Positions 50,806 through 61,008 of a DNA stretch of 64,000 nt are shown piece after piece (position 1 is the first letter of the stretch; every line of letters starts with the position of its first letter). The notes beneath the pieces are model-generated. The model was not told where the DNA came from, did no database searches, and saw only the letters and a list, made by a program, of their open reading frames with translations. The DNA is from Phymatolithon calcareum. Lineage: Eukaryota > Rhodophyta > Florideophyceae > Hapalidiales. Position numbers and translations under genes: made by a program. The stretch covers positions 1,674,001 through 1,738,000 of the forward strand of contig OZ345356.1 of assembly GCA_977006965.1 (NCBI GenBank), written 5' to 3'.

Positions 50806-52044
50806 ATGCAGGGCACCGACGATAATGGCGGTGGCGGCGCTCCGGCGGAGCAGAAGCGGAAGCGAAAGAAGCGCGGAGGCCGTGGTCGCGGCCGCGAGAA
50901 GCGGCGCCAACGGGAGCGCTTGGCAAAGCGTGCTGCGGAAGGAGGCCGAGAAGAAATCATCCTGGCGGTACGTGGTCTCGTGCGACGTGCAGCGTGCATT
51001 GTGGCACGCCGCGAAGCTCCGACTGTGGCGCCGGTGGGGTTCGCGGAGGAGGGGGAGCACTGCCACGGATTGGAGATGCTGGTCGGCTCTCCGTCGGCAC
51101 TGTACACCCCGCCAGACGCTCGAGCACCCCGAGCCCAGTACGACAGCAACGGTCGTTGGCTCGTTGAAGGACTTGAGGTAGGAGATGACAGCGAAGCCGT
51201 GGGCGGGTTCGTGTTGAAGCGCGGTGTCCCGCACGCGACGGACCAGGCAAGGTCGCAGATGGGGGCGTTTCACCCCATTCAATGGGATGAAGGCCTGTTC
51301 GCCGGTGTGCGCAATGGGGCGATCATCTTCAGCACGTACGCTATTCCGGGGTCGCGGGCCGAAGCGAAAGGGAAGGAGACGCCGGATGTGTTCATCCCAG
51401 CGCGCGGTGGTACCCCAGGGGATGATGAGTTGGACCGCAGCGCGGCCGTGGCAGCGCAAGTTTTGAGCTTTCTGCAGCGCCATCCTGGGGTGGCGGTCAT
51501 CACGTCCGGGATAGGTGCTCGTGATGCCGTGCAGTGGGAGTCCAGCGTGCGGCGTGACGTTCCGGGCCAACCGCGAAGGACAGCGAGTACGCACGACTGC
51601 ATCAAGGCGGCCATAATTAACGCGGTGTTTGCGTTGCGTGGTGAGGTGGTGGCCGATTTAGTGCAGCAAATAGTCGACGGTGATCCACGACTGTACACGA
51701 GCTTTGCTCCACTGGGAGAGATTATGCGGGCCGCCAAGGAGTCTCGAACGCGATGTCGCTCTTCGCGCGATCCGGAGGTCCAGCGCGCAATTCAAAGCTC
51801 CGATCGATTGGCGCTGTTCCAGCTTCTTGCAGCGAAAAGGAACGGAGTATTCGTCGTGCGCCTTCGAGAGGTGAAGGGTGTGGACCACGCGGTTGTAGTG
51901 GACGCGAATAATAGCGTCATAATCGACTCAGAGGAAAACTTTCCCTTGGCGCTAACGGCGGAGGTGCTTCTGCGGTGCGGCGGGGATGGAGCGAAGGATT
52001 TGAGGGTGACGGATGTGAAGTGTATCAAAGGTAGGGACAAGTAG
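50806..52044 (+). CDS. Antisense cargo protein, papain-fold-like Cys-His-Asp pattern
   Basis: An intact 412-residue frame inside Copia-C, opposite in direction to gag-pol. I start at the ATG at 50806 (MQGTDDNGGGG); the frame is open slightly further upstream. Residues 10-45 are Lys/Arg-rich (KRKRKKRGGRGRGREKRRQ), suiting nuclear import or nucleic-acid binding. Residues 85-240 include VGGFVLKRGVPHA and FHPIQWDEGLFAGVRNGAIIF. From 260: HDC265IKAAIINAVFAL, then GVFVVRLREVKGVDH361AVVVD and IID374SEENFPLAL. A Cys at the start of a helix followed by a His-then-Asp on strands is the order of papain-fold peptidases. No named family is recognised, and the peptidase call is inference. It is as intact as pol is damaged, and codon use looks GC-rich like the rest of the element. 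Confidence 0.6.
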   Translation: MQGTDDNGGGGAPAEQKRKRKKRGGRGRGREKRRQRERLAKRAAEGGREEIILAVRGLVRRAACIVARREAPTVAPVGFAEEGEHCHGLEMLVGSPSALYTPPDARAPRAQYDSNGRWLVEGLEVGDDSEAVGGFVLKRGVPHATDQARSQMGAFHPIQWDEGLFAGVRNGAIIFSTYAIPGSRAEAKGKETPDVFIPARGGTPGDDELDRSAAVAAQVLSFLQRHPGVAVITSGIGARDAVQWESSVRRDVPGQPRRTASTHDCIKAAIINAVFALRGEVVADLVQQIVDGDPRLYTSFAPLGEIMRAAKESRTRCRSSRDPEVQRAIQSSDRLALFQLLAAKRNGVFVVRLREVKGVDHAVVVDANNSVIIDSEENFPLALTAEVLLRCGGDGAKDLRVTDVKCIKGRDK

Positions 52045-52096
52045 AAAGAAAAGGGGATTGCAGTGCAAGGGGAAGAATAAAAGGGGTTGCGGAGGC

Positions 52097-55000
52097 TTAG
52101 TTCCGGATTATCCATTGTTCGGGTTGAACGTTTAGGAATCCAGAAGAAACAACCTCCTGAAGAGCCGCTTGGGACATCGGTTTCGTCAATCCATCTGCCA
52201 AGTTCTTAGAGCTGCGGACGAATCCGATGTCGGAGATGACCTTGTCGCGAAAACCTTCGCGTGCGGCAGCAATGTCCAGCATCATCCGCTTCTCCGACGT
52301 GCGGGAACCCTTAGAGATGACATCGAAGAGAGACTTTGAGTCAGTGAGGAGCTGCACAGGAATTTTCCTGCCGTAGATGTCACCGAGCTCCACGGATAGA
52401 GTCACGGCCAAATCAAAGAGGTCACTAAAGGCGATCACCTCACCAGCCATCGCGGATCTAGTGATTCGCTTGGACTTGTAGCTCTTGAAACTGATGGGAA
52501 CAGAGTTACCGTATCGATCCGTAGGAAGCAGACATTGCCGAGCTGAGTTGACAAGTCGTGGTTGTTTGCAAACGAAGCACCAGCAAAACCCACGATGCGA
52601 AGAGTGTCGAGATCGAGCTTAGGGATCTTAAGCGAGATCCGATTGTCGATGGAGTACCTAGTAGCCTTGTTCAACTGTCGTATTATGCCCGACCGATCTG
52701 ACAAGAACCGCTCTTCGGTCACTTGGGCCAGCTGGGAGATGTCGAACAAACAGTCCGGGCGTGTGTTTGCGAGCCAAGCGAGCCGCATCCTCATGGATCG
52801 GAGCTCGGAGAATGAGGAGGTGAGGTCCAGCTTTTCCAACTTCTGGAGGTAGAAGTGCTGGTTTTGCTCAAGTGTTCCGTCCTTATTTCGAGCAAGCGAA
52901 AATCCGCTGAACGTGCACGGAATCTCTTCATCGTCCCCCATTTGAAAGCGTTCGCTCGTGATCTTGCATCTCTCGCGGAATTCGCGTGACCCAGTGCGTA
53001 GCAGGTCGTCGACGTAACCTCCGCTAAGGCCAACGAGTAGGCCATCCGACATCAGCTTATACAAAGCTGGGTCGGAGCGGAATGGGGACATGCCGAGGTC
53101 GTGACGGTGATGCTCGTCGAGGGTCTTGTGCCACAAGTCGCCGGAGTCGCAGAGACCGTAGAGTGGCTTCAATAGTTTAAGACACTCCTCCGGCTGTAGT
53201 TCAAACTCAGGGACTGGCTTCGTTATGAAAATCTCACGCGAGAGCGGCTCCGCTGACTGGAGGTATGCTTGGCGTACATCCGATGTCCAGGTGTCAAAGC
53301 CATGTATGGCTGCAAGCGCTAACAACAGGCGGATTGACTGAGGCTGAAGTGTTGCCGCATTGTGGACCATAATGTCCTTCATCTTATCACGATGCCCGCC
53401 GATAACGTATCTCGCCTTGAATTTGATCTGCCCATCCTCGGATGACTTAATAGCGAGAACAAATCGACCAGGAAGCACGTTCGCATCCGGGGGAACCTCC
53501 TCCCGGAGAATAACGCTGAATGTCCCACGATCAAGTAGCCCTTTGATCTCGTCACGCTTAGCGCGGGTCATCTCAGCCGATATGGCGCGGGGGTCTTTTG
53601 GGTCGATGACTTCAGTCAGGTGGATGGAATAGTCCTCTTCATCGGTGGAGGAGAAGTACGAGAGGCTGTGGTGGATGTCTAAAAGGAGCGCTTGTGCGAT
53701 GTCTACAGGTACATTGTAGCGCTTTACCTGTGCGATACCAAACGGTCGAGCTGCCCCCACTTTAGCATCCTGTACGTACACGAGCTTCTTGACACCATCC
53801 ATGCCTAGAACGGTAAATGGGCCGAGCAATTCGCCGATCCGATGGTTTACGACCTTCTCGTGCCAGACCAAAACCTGATCGCCAGGTTCAAGAGCCTGAT
53901 CGGCTGCATTGGGGACGGCGTGTTTCAGTGCACGGGAAACTCGCATCTTCGCCATTATGCGTTGCATTTCGGTACGGGCAGTGTGGATCATGGCTGCTCG
54001 TTCTCTCAGGGTATCACGTGCCTTGGGGGTCTCGGATGGGGTGTAGACTTTGGGGAACTCGCCAAACACCAGTGATGACGGCACCATTCCTTCTGGTCCG
54101 AGGGTGTCGTTCATTGCTTTTACGGCGAGCTGGAGGAGTAAGTCCTTGTTACGGTTTGGATAGTCAAGCAGCATTTTGCGGAACGTAGTGCGGAGCGGCT
54201 CATGGTACCGCTCTCCTACGCCGAGGCTTGAGTGAGCCTCTTTCCCGGTTGACTCCACTTCGACGTTCGATCTCGCTGCCAACGAAATGAACGGTTCGCT
54301 CTTTCCGAGTGCACTGCCGTAGTCCACTAGTACGCGGTTTGGTAGGCCGGTGTAAATTGTGGCCCAGCAGCGTAATAGGGTATCCCAAATGGAAAACGTG
54401 CTCACGTCAGGAAGAAAACGGGCGGCAGAAAAGCGAGTCGATTCGTCCACGATGTGTAGGACAGGATCAAAGCCGATGTACATAATGTCCATTAAGGTGC
54501 GTTCGTTGAAGCGCGCGTTTTTGGTACCAAACGAAACGCGAAAACGAGTTGGTGCCGGACGGATGCGCTGGCACGGGTCACATCTCTTCGAGACATCCTT
54601 GAGGATCTTTAGTGTTTCCGGTGTCGCATGCTCGGGACGAGCTTTGCGAAGCAGGTTGAAAAGTTTACCTGCAGACGGGTGGAAAAACTGCCGATGTAAC
54701 TTGTGGAGCTGCACCGGGGTGAAGTGAATCCGAGATCCTTTGTCAAACGGGACGTATACGTGCCGGCTTGGTGCACATATGAGCGGAATGAACCACTCGT
54801 CGACGTATGTCATGCGGCCGTCCTCGAGTTCGCGGGCTGATCTCTTGGCCAGTCGATGAAAGACAGTATCGGCGACCAGTTGATGGCGATCCAGGATGTC
54901 CATTCCGAAGAGTGCCGGAATTTCTGGTGCGACGATATCGAAGTCGACCATGATGGGAGGAATGCCTGGGGGGGTTGGTAGCGGCAGCGTTATTACGCCG

Positions 55001-55332
55001 AGTGAGAGAAAAGACTCATCCCCAAAGCGGAAGCGATTTGCAGAGCGACAAAATTGTCGTTTGTGCTTTCCGGCAGAGTGAAGAAGGCGATTCATTTCAC
55101 GCTTCCCAACGACGGACTTTGGAGCGCCAATGTCAACACAAAACCCAAGAGGGCCATTTGACATGCATTCCTTCTTGATGTCCGCTACGAAGATACTGGT
55201 GCAGTCGATGTCAGTAGGGGCAAGTTTGTGCCGTGGAATGGCGGTCCGATGCTGGAACGATGACCATGGCCGATGTGGGGTAACAGCCGGGCCACATCGC
55301 CCTAACGAAAATCCGATGGAGGCATCTGTTCA
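52097..55332 (-). pseudogene. Copia-C Pol, frameshifted in RNase H
   Basis: From 55332 the frame is open to 52435 and continues in another frame at 52450-52097. Protease: CVDIGAPKSVVG. Integrase: KLFNLLRKARPEH, CDPCQRI, then LMDIMYIGFD, VLVDYGSALG and SSLGVGERYHEPLR. Reverse transcriptase: FKARYVIGGHRDK, SDVRQAYLQSAEPL, LLKPLYGLCDSGDLW and GGYVDDLL (catalytic pair intact). RNase H: GFAGASFANN has Gly where the family has the first catalytic Asp. One base is missing just after GNVCFL (near 52530). The second frame then gives GEVIAFSDLFDLA, LLTDSKSLFD and NLADGLTKPM. Pol begins in the -1 frame relative to gag, overlapping it by 31 bases (55302-55332). Confidence 0.9.
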
Positions 55333-57212
55333 GAGAGCGTAGAACAAACGATGTTCGTGATGAACTCCTTGTCGAAGTCATCAAGGCACTGTTGGTCGCC
55401 AACATCGGCTATGTTCGTATCAGCCAGGGCACATTCGAGCTCTTGGGCCGCAAGCTCGCCGAAGTGCGTTGGTGCTCCCTCCGTCCCTGGAGGGTCAGTC
55501 GCTCCGGTGGACTGATTCTCTCCCTCCATGCCGAGAATTAAGTCTCGGATGATGTGAACGTGGGACTCCCCGCTTCGAAGTCTATCGCCCGTACGTGCAG
55601 CGATCGCTCCCTCGTCGCATCGATGGCCTGGGACCCATGGTGCAGAACACTTGAAGCACTCCTTTCGGCGGCGTGCTTCTTCGAACGTGCGGGAGCGGGC
55701 ATGAGGCTTTGAAGCACTGCTTCTCCTGAAGTTCGCGTTACGGCGAGGAGGGTGCTTTCGAACATCCCGAGGGTGACGGTCATAGCGCTGGAAGTGCGTC
55801 GCATCTTCTTCGACGCGAGCTACACCAGTCGGAATGCCATGATTGTTAGCATCCTTGAGCTCGTTGTCGAGCTGTATACTTTCGTGCAAGGCCGTGACAA
55901 AGTCATGGAACTTGTACTTGTGCGATACTAAGTTGCGAATTGGAGCGAGAGCCCATTCGAAGCCGAGAACAGCCTTGCGTAGGAAGCGGATCTTGTTCTC
56001 ATCAGAGCGGAAACCACGGGGGCATTGCGGTGTGAGCTGTTCGATATGCTCAACGAGTTTCGTGAGTCCCTCAGAGATGGATGTCAAAGTGTGCTCGTTC
56101 ATGAAAGTCTCGAGCTTGAGGCCCTCTAGGGTTGATTGGACCTGAAGCTGACGAGAGTCACTGTCGTACTCTCCTTTCATGAGGGAGCAAACGTCCTCAT
56201 ACGACATGCCGGGCGTATAGTTGTTCAGCAGAATGGTTCGAGCTGGACCATCAAGGACGTTCATGAAGTAGTCCGCCTTTTGTGCCGGGTTTAGCAGGTG
56301 CTGACGAGCGCATGCTTCATAGTCGCGAAGGAGGAGTTCGATGGACTGGGAAAGGTCACCGGTGAACTTGCGACCATAGAATTTCTGATGGACGTAGTTG
56401 GCCTTCCTCGTGTCTTCATACTCCGCCGGCAGGCGAAAGGGGTCAAAACCTGTGCTGTGATGGCTGCGCGCGGCGACAGGTTGTTAGCGAAGAGGCGGGT
56501 AAGCGGGTATGCGCTGTCGCTGCTGGGCAGTAACGACGACTGATTCGGTTCTGGGTGCAGCGGCGTCATACCGATGAGGAGGCTGAGCCGTAGTCGGAAC
56601 TGCATGAGAGAGAGCAGGGTCCTCGATGTGGAGGGTTATGTCCGCAGTCGGAGCGCCCAAAGGTCTGTGTGTATGGATAGACCGGGCGTTCTTGAACGAA
56701 TCGATGACGGAACGGGTCGATACGGGGTCGAGACCAAGTACGAAAGCCAGCCAGGCTTGGTTCATGATACCTTTGTGGCTGATCTCATGATCCTGGAGGA
56801 AGAGGCCGGATAGGAAATCGTCAGGCATCTGGTCAAAGCCGTATAACTCCGAGATTTTGTGGAGTACCTTAATCGGGAAGGTCGGCCGACGGAGGTAATC
56901 ATCCGTGAACACTACTGACGGGGCGGGAAGAATGTCGCACAATGTTTCGCAGACATCCATGGGGTCCGGCATGACTGCAGTCGTCGCGGCTGTGTTCTTG
57001 GGGACAGAGAAAATGTCCAGAATCTTGCGGGCGGCACCGAGGTACTGATTGTAGAAGTCATCCTCATCGCTGATGCAGTTCGCCATTTTCTTGAGACGAC
57101 CATAGCGTTGCGACGCCTGTGCCTTCGTCATGACGGTCGATGCCGGTTCCAAATTCGCATCGGAAGAAGGGATGCCGGATGCAGAAGGGCAGGGGGTGTC
57201 CTCTTGGGACAT
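55302..57212 (-). pseudogene. Copia-C Gag with one in-frame stop
   Basis: From the ATG at 57212 (MSQEDTPCPSASG) one frame runs to the TAG at 55302, broken only by a TAA at 56484-56486 (CTTCGCTAACAA). Beyond the stop come GFDPFRLPAEYEDTRKANYV, MNVLDGPARTILLNNYTPG and a zinc-knuckle-like CFKCSAPWVPGHRC near 55655-55614. A codon change from CAA or similar would explain the stop; programmed readthrough is less likely but possible. The last codons (GATTTTCGTTAG) contain TTTT, a possible -1 slip site into pol. Confidence 0.75.
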
Positions 57213-57552
57213 CTTGCAGTACTTCGGTGGGCAACTTGTCCTGTCGGGAGGAAAGGGGTAGTTAGCAAAAAGCAAACCGCAGAATCCGGATTGTCGTCAA
57301 ACGGTCACTTCGTGCCTCGCGTGAGCCGCCGGTCGTACAATCGACCGGCTGGATGGTCGCGCGGGAAAAGGGATAGGTGGAATAAAGGTGATCCGGCCAA
57401 TGCCTTCACAATTAGAACGGGCTCCGGCCAATGCCTTCGCAGCACACCAAAGTAGCTTTTAGCTTTTACTTATTGTTAGACGTTCTGCCAGGGAGAGAGA
57501 AAAAGAAGAGAAGGGAAGCAGGATGAAATAACACAGGGACTCGCCGGCCACT
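57213..57552 (-). other. Copia-C leader
   Basis: No gene. The minus strand has TGCTAAC, a pyrimidine tract and CAG just before gag (about 57265-57238), resembling an intron branch site and acceptor. AAGGCATTGGCCGGA occurs twice (about 57392-57443). TGGCCGGCGAGTCC right after the terminal repeat (57550-57537) could be a primer site, but no matching tRNA was checked. Confidence 0.35.
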
Positions 57553-57605
57553 GAGGCCGGTGAGTGTAAGCCCATGTAAGCACCAATTCGGGAAAATGAT
57601 TGACA
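57553..57605 (-). repeat. Copia-C 5' terminal repeat
   Basis: 53 bp starting TGTCAATCAT on the minus strand, three differences from 50436-50488. The flanking base pairs (GTTTA outside) do not recur at the other end. Confidence 0.55.
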
Positions 57606-58002
57606 GTTTACATTTGGTGTATGTGTAAATCTTCATGACGATGCAAGGTTGATTCCAAGAGCCGTTTCTTGACAACTACAGACAAGTTCGGGGTAATACC
57701 CAAATAAGGTATTCTGTTGTGCAACCCACGATTATGTGGATATCAATACTCCTTAACAAGTAACCTTTGCATCCCAAAGAGGATCGATTCGTTACAGAAA
57801 CCCATACATGTTCTAGCTGATTTCACGCTGTGCAGGAATCGCTCTTCAGCCCTATATTCATAGCTACAGTTTTCGATCCAAGCAAAAGAGTAGAGACCAC
57901 ACCGATACCATTGATACCAGTAAACCATCCTTTGACATTGAACCAGCTTGCAATCTAGCATCGTTATCTTGTCAAAATCCAAGCTTCATTGTATGGACCG
58001 CA
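57606..58002. other. Spacer, no gene seen
   Basis: A 79-codon minus-strand frame without motifs; nothing else. Confidence 0.35.
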
Positions 58003-58331
58003 AGCCAATGTAATCACTCTGCCCTGCCCTACCTTCGCTATAATCTCTTGCGCGAACCGGCGCGAATGTCATGAAATGCGATTCTGTAGAAGAGACTTTG
58101 CAAGCAAGCAGACATCTAGATCGCAGACTGCCACGTGGGATCTTGCAATTGTCAAAATCTCAATATGACCCATGCAGCCCTCACCCGAGGAAAGGGGTAC
58201 TGTCCAACCAAAATACAATGGATGCTATCCCATCTACGAGAATCTCCCTCCTCATCAATCTGCCTGAGTTGATGAAGTGCTTGAAAACTCACCAGGTACC
58301 GATTTTAGAAGCTGTATGCGATACATTGTGA
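58003..58331 (+). repeat. LINE family 1 upstream segment (dispersed copy 2)
   Basis: Diverged copy of 22-350. One plus-strand frame stays open to 58331 (NTMDAIPSTRISLLINL, ELMKCLKTHQVP), suggesting it is coding sequence from the LINE. It is cut off at a TGA before the RT region. Confidence 0.5.
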
Positions 58332-58508
58332 GAGATGAAGAAAGGCTTGTAAGCTTAACATGTCAATTCTCCCGCTTTGAATTTTTCTCTTTTCAATTTT
58401 CTGAATCCACATACAGCGCAACCAAGACATACGCCAAGCACTACAGAAGGTGTCCAAGTAGCCCAAGCTTCAATTTCTCAAGACAAGTAAAGATTAATTA
58501 GTTGAGGT
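58332..58508 (-). other. 3' flank of an S gene
   Basis: GCTTTGAATTTTTCTCTTTT to CAACCAAGACATAC matches the 3' flank at 30850-30915 and 37815-37880, so the S transcript unit probably extends here. Confidence 0.45.
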
Positions 58509-59096
58509 TCATTCATCGAACATCTTTCTAAAAACAGAAGAAACATCCAGTACATACTCCGACAACCACACGCGCACACATCTGTCCTGCAGGACAACAG
58601 CCTGATTCCCTTGGAATGTCTGATGCCCTATTCCCGACCCCGTCTGCACGTTGAAAGTCTTAAACGTCGAGGGTGCAAATGGCTGCGTTCCAAACTCCGG
58701 ACAGGCCGCGGAAGACGGCGTCGCCGACACGGACGGAGTGGACGTTGGCGTCGCCATCGGCGTGGGCGACATGGAGACGAATGGACTGTTTGACGGCGAC
58801 GGGCTCTGCGTTTCCGCGTCTTTCGTAGGCGTATCCCGGCCTGGCGTACCAGGCCCAGATGCGACCAGCTCGCAATCGGGACTTTCCGAAGGATCAGGCG
58901 TGAATTCGTCCACCGTCGGCGACGCCTAGATCACACCCACTGAAGGCGACTCCACAGGGCTATCCGTCGGTGGCGGCGAAGGAAACACTGGCCTGAAGGA
59001 CGGTTCCAGTGAATCGAACCAATGCTGAGCGTGCGCAGTGGCGACAAAGGCGAGGGCGGCGACGAAGAGCAGTGGTGCGGGGCTCGGGAGCGCCAT
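58509..59096 (-). pseudogene. Family S secreted protein, fourth unit, deleted
   Basis: The signal peptide from the ATG at 59096 and the stalk are present. An in-frame TAG at 58926-58928 follows ESPSVGVI. The core jumps from SATPSSAAC directly to PEFGTQPFAPSTF, so about 66 codons are deleted. The end is frameshifted (WLSEYVLDVSSV). Confidence 0.75.
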
Positions 59097-59355
59097 TATA
59101 GGCGCCGGTGCGCCTGTGAGCGCCCGGCAGATGAAGCGAAGGATACGGCGTGAAGAAGTTCCAGACATACTTGGCGACTCCGTGATTATTGGCACTGAAA
59201 GCGACTCCATGGTAGGGCTCTCCATCGCAGGAAACGGAGCGGTATCCTAGGGAGTGAAGGACGGTTGAGATGATTCCGTGATTCCTCTTGGGCACAGTGG
59301 CAACAAAGGCAAGGATGGTGACGAAGAGCAGTGATGCGGGAGCTGGGTATGGCAT
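59097..59355 (-). pseudogene. Duplicated N-terminal module, fourth unit
   Basis: Second signal peptide (ATG at 59355, MPYPAPASLLFVTILAFVAT), then in a shifted frame the ESP-type stretch. This first frame stays open for 131 codons, the longest of the modules. Confidence 0.5.
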
Positions 59356-59949
59356 TGTGATACGCTGATGTGCCTGAGTGTTGAGGGGGATGGTGAGGAG
59401 CGCGAATGTAATAGCCGGAGATTTATGGTAGTGGGAGTGGAAAGTGGCGTCCGATTCTTTACGGTTTGCGCGTTGCCGTTTAAATTTTCTGCATCTCAGC
59501 TCGGCGGTGAGCGCAGAATGCTGAAGCTCCGCAAGGGAGCGGAGTGCGTGTTTCGGTAAGGGAATGTAATTGCCGTAGGTTGACTAATGGAAACAGTGAT
59601 TCGTCCGAACGAGTGACTTCACTCGTTCTCAATAAGCAATTAAATCCGAACGAAATGTTCGAACATTTCCTTCAGACGCAACGCGTCTCCGGGCCACATT
59701 TGAGATACGAAACGAAGGGAGGACGGGTGTCTTCCGCACTTTCTGTGTGGTGGAACAAAGCTGTTAATACTGCGGAGCGAGAGGAAACATTAAGGTATCC
59801 GTACCACCGTTGGGAAGGCACACGGAGCGCGATGCATCATCTGGAACCTGGGTGGGGGTTCCGATGGCACGTACACGTATGCAATTGGGCGCAGGCACAC
59901 TTCAAATTTTAATCAATAAAAATTTTCGCTCAGTAACGAGTCGGCACGA
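59356..59949. promoter_or_regulatory. S-gene flank, fourth unit
   Basis: Conserved flank with the palindrome arms CGAACGAGTGA and TCACTCGTTCT at 59605-59627 and the FLQTQRVSGP reading. It breaks at about 59830 and a LINE tail follows. Confidence 0.4.
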
Positions 59950-60510
59950 CAAGAGGTACACGTGGAACATTCGTGCCTAGCCATACCGTATGACAAGACG
60001 AGCGAGCTACCAGCAATCCTCAAACTCCCGAAGGTGAGGCACAGGCAATTAGCGCTTCAATGCGTCTGCGGAAGATTTCCGCAGGTGTCGACAACAAGCA
60101 TGGTGGAAAAATTTGGAAACCGAGCTCGACAGCATATGGCAACTCTGGAAAACAATCTGTCAGGATACGACTTGAAAGAAGACAAAAGACCGGGTACCGA
60201 GAGAGCACTTAACGAGCTTTTGCTATTCAGCAAGACCATCATAGAGTGCATGGAAAATGAAGAAGGACTGCTCTGAAATCAAGATATGAGAAGGTTACTA
60301 GATGTCCCTTGGGACACAAAGACAAATAGCGGGAACACCAGCAGCGAACCCACAAGAGTAGGACGATCCAGGTTCCAAACTTTCCCCACCGCCTATGGAA
60401 GGCGGTAGGTTTCAACGGTCTACACACTGGAAGGTAGCAACTGAGGAAGCCTTGCCCGTATATTCGTAAGACTGTGAGGCTTTTAAATAAACTCCAATCA
60501 AAAAAAAATT
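59950..60510 (+). pseudogene. LINE family 2-like C-terminal domain and 3' tail
   Basis: The open frame 59962-60276 (AIPYDKTSELPAILKLPKV, RHRQLALQCVCGRFP, RALNELLLFSKTII) is collinear with the C-terminal end of the LINE family 2 fragments (KIPTDSNNLPVVLR, FNRAPLWRKS). It is close to the C-terminus of the fused M frame at 63436. The 3' sequence GTATATTCGTAAGACTGTGA, GGCTTTTAAATAAA and an A run match the tail at 11350-11445. Confidence 0.5.
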
Positions 60511-60924
60511 CGTGCCTAGCCGACTAGGTACTGAGCGAAAGTGTTTCTTGATTAAAATTTTAAATGTGCCTGTGCCGAATTGCATACGAGTACGTGCCAT
60601 CGGAACCCCCACTAGGTTCCAGATGATCGATGTCCTGGATTGCCGTTGGACATATTCCCCCAGCAAGCGCGCTCTGTATGCGGAAGTAACGGCCATCCCG
60701 AGATTATTTATGACCCCTTATCGCCATAGAAAAGAAGATAACGGGCTCATCTGACGGTTCGTGCGATGTGGATTCGGTTTTCAGTTTGCGATAGTGCTGG
60801 GGACATCAGTTTATTCGGGACATAGAGGAGAATAAGAAAGGTAGATTTTTATTTAAAAGTTACCAATGCATCTGCTGACGCTTGAGGCGGGAAATAGTCA
60901 ATCTTTATAACACTCTGAAAACGA
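60511..60924. other. S-M flank remnant, fourth unit
   Basis: 60630-60924 matches the flank upstream of the M 3' ends: CATATTCCCCCAGCAAGCGC, CATCTGACGGTTCGTGCGAT, GATTTTTATTTAAAAGTTACC and CTGCTGACGCTTGAGGCGGG. No gene. Confidence 0.45.
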
Positions 60925-60933
60925 TAAAATCTA
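60925..60933. other. MULE target duplication, left (TAAAATCTA)
   Basis: TAAAATCTA at 60925-60933 is repeated at 63163-63171. Paralogous empty sites read AAAAATCTACTGCAGG near 32768 and 39732. Nine bases is the typical MULE duplication. Confidence 0.9.
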
Positions 60934-61008
60934 GGGGAATTTACTAAAATGACCACGTAGTTTGCCGTATTTACTAAAATGACCACCATGCATGGGTGTA
61001 GTTATGAT
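60934..61008 (+). repeat. MULE left terminal inverted repeat
   Basis: 75 bases with two mismatches to the inverted right end; the first 61 match exactly. Confidence 0.9.

Larger units (their letters stand above)
50436..57605 (-). mobile_element. Copia-C LTR retrotransposon
   Basis: A 7.2-kb minus-strand element: 53-bp terminal repeat, leader, gag (57212-55302), pol (55332-52097), an antisense gene (50806-52044), purine tract, terminal repeat. Integrase precedes RT, so it is Ty1/copia, but its protease motif (VDIGAPKS) and integrase motif (HSSLGVGERYHEPLR) differ strongly from Copia-B. No target duplication was found. Confidence 0.75.

Noticed and set aside
51279-51737. Minus-strand frames opposite the antisense gene of Copia-C
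   Set aside because: They are shadows of the 412-residue frame; they lack continuity with pol and have no motif.
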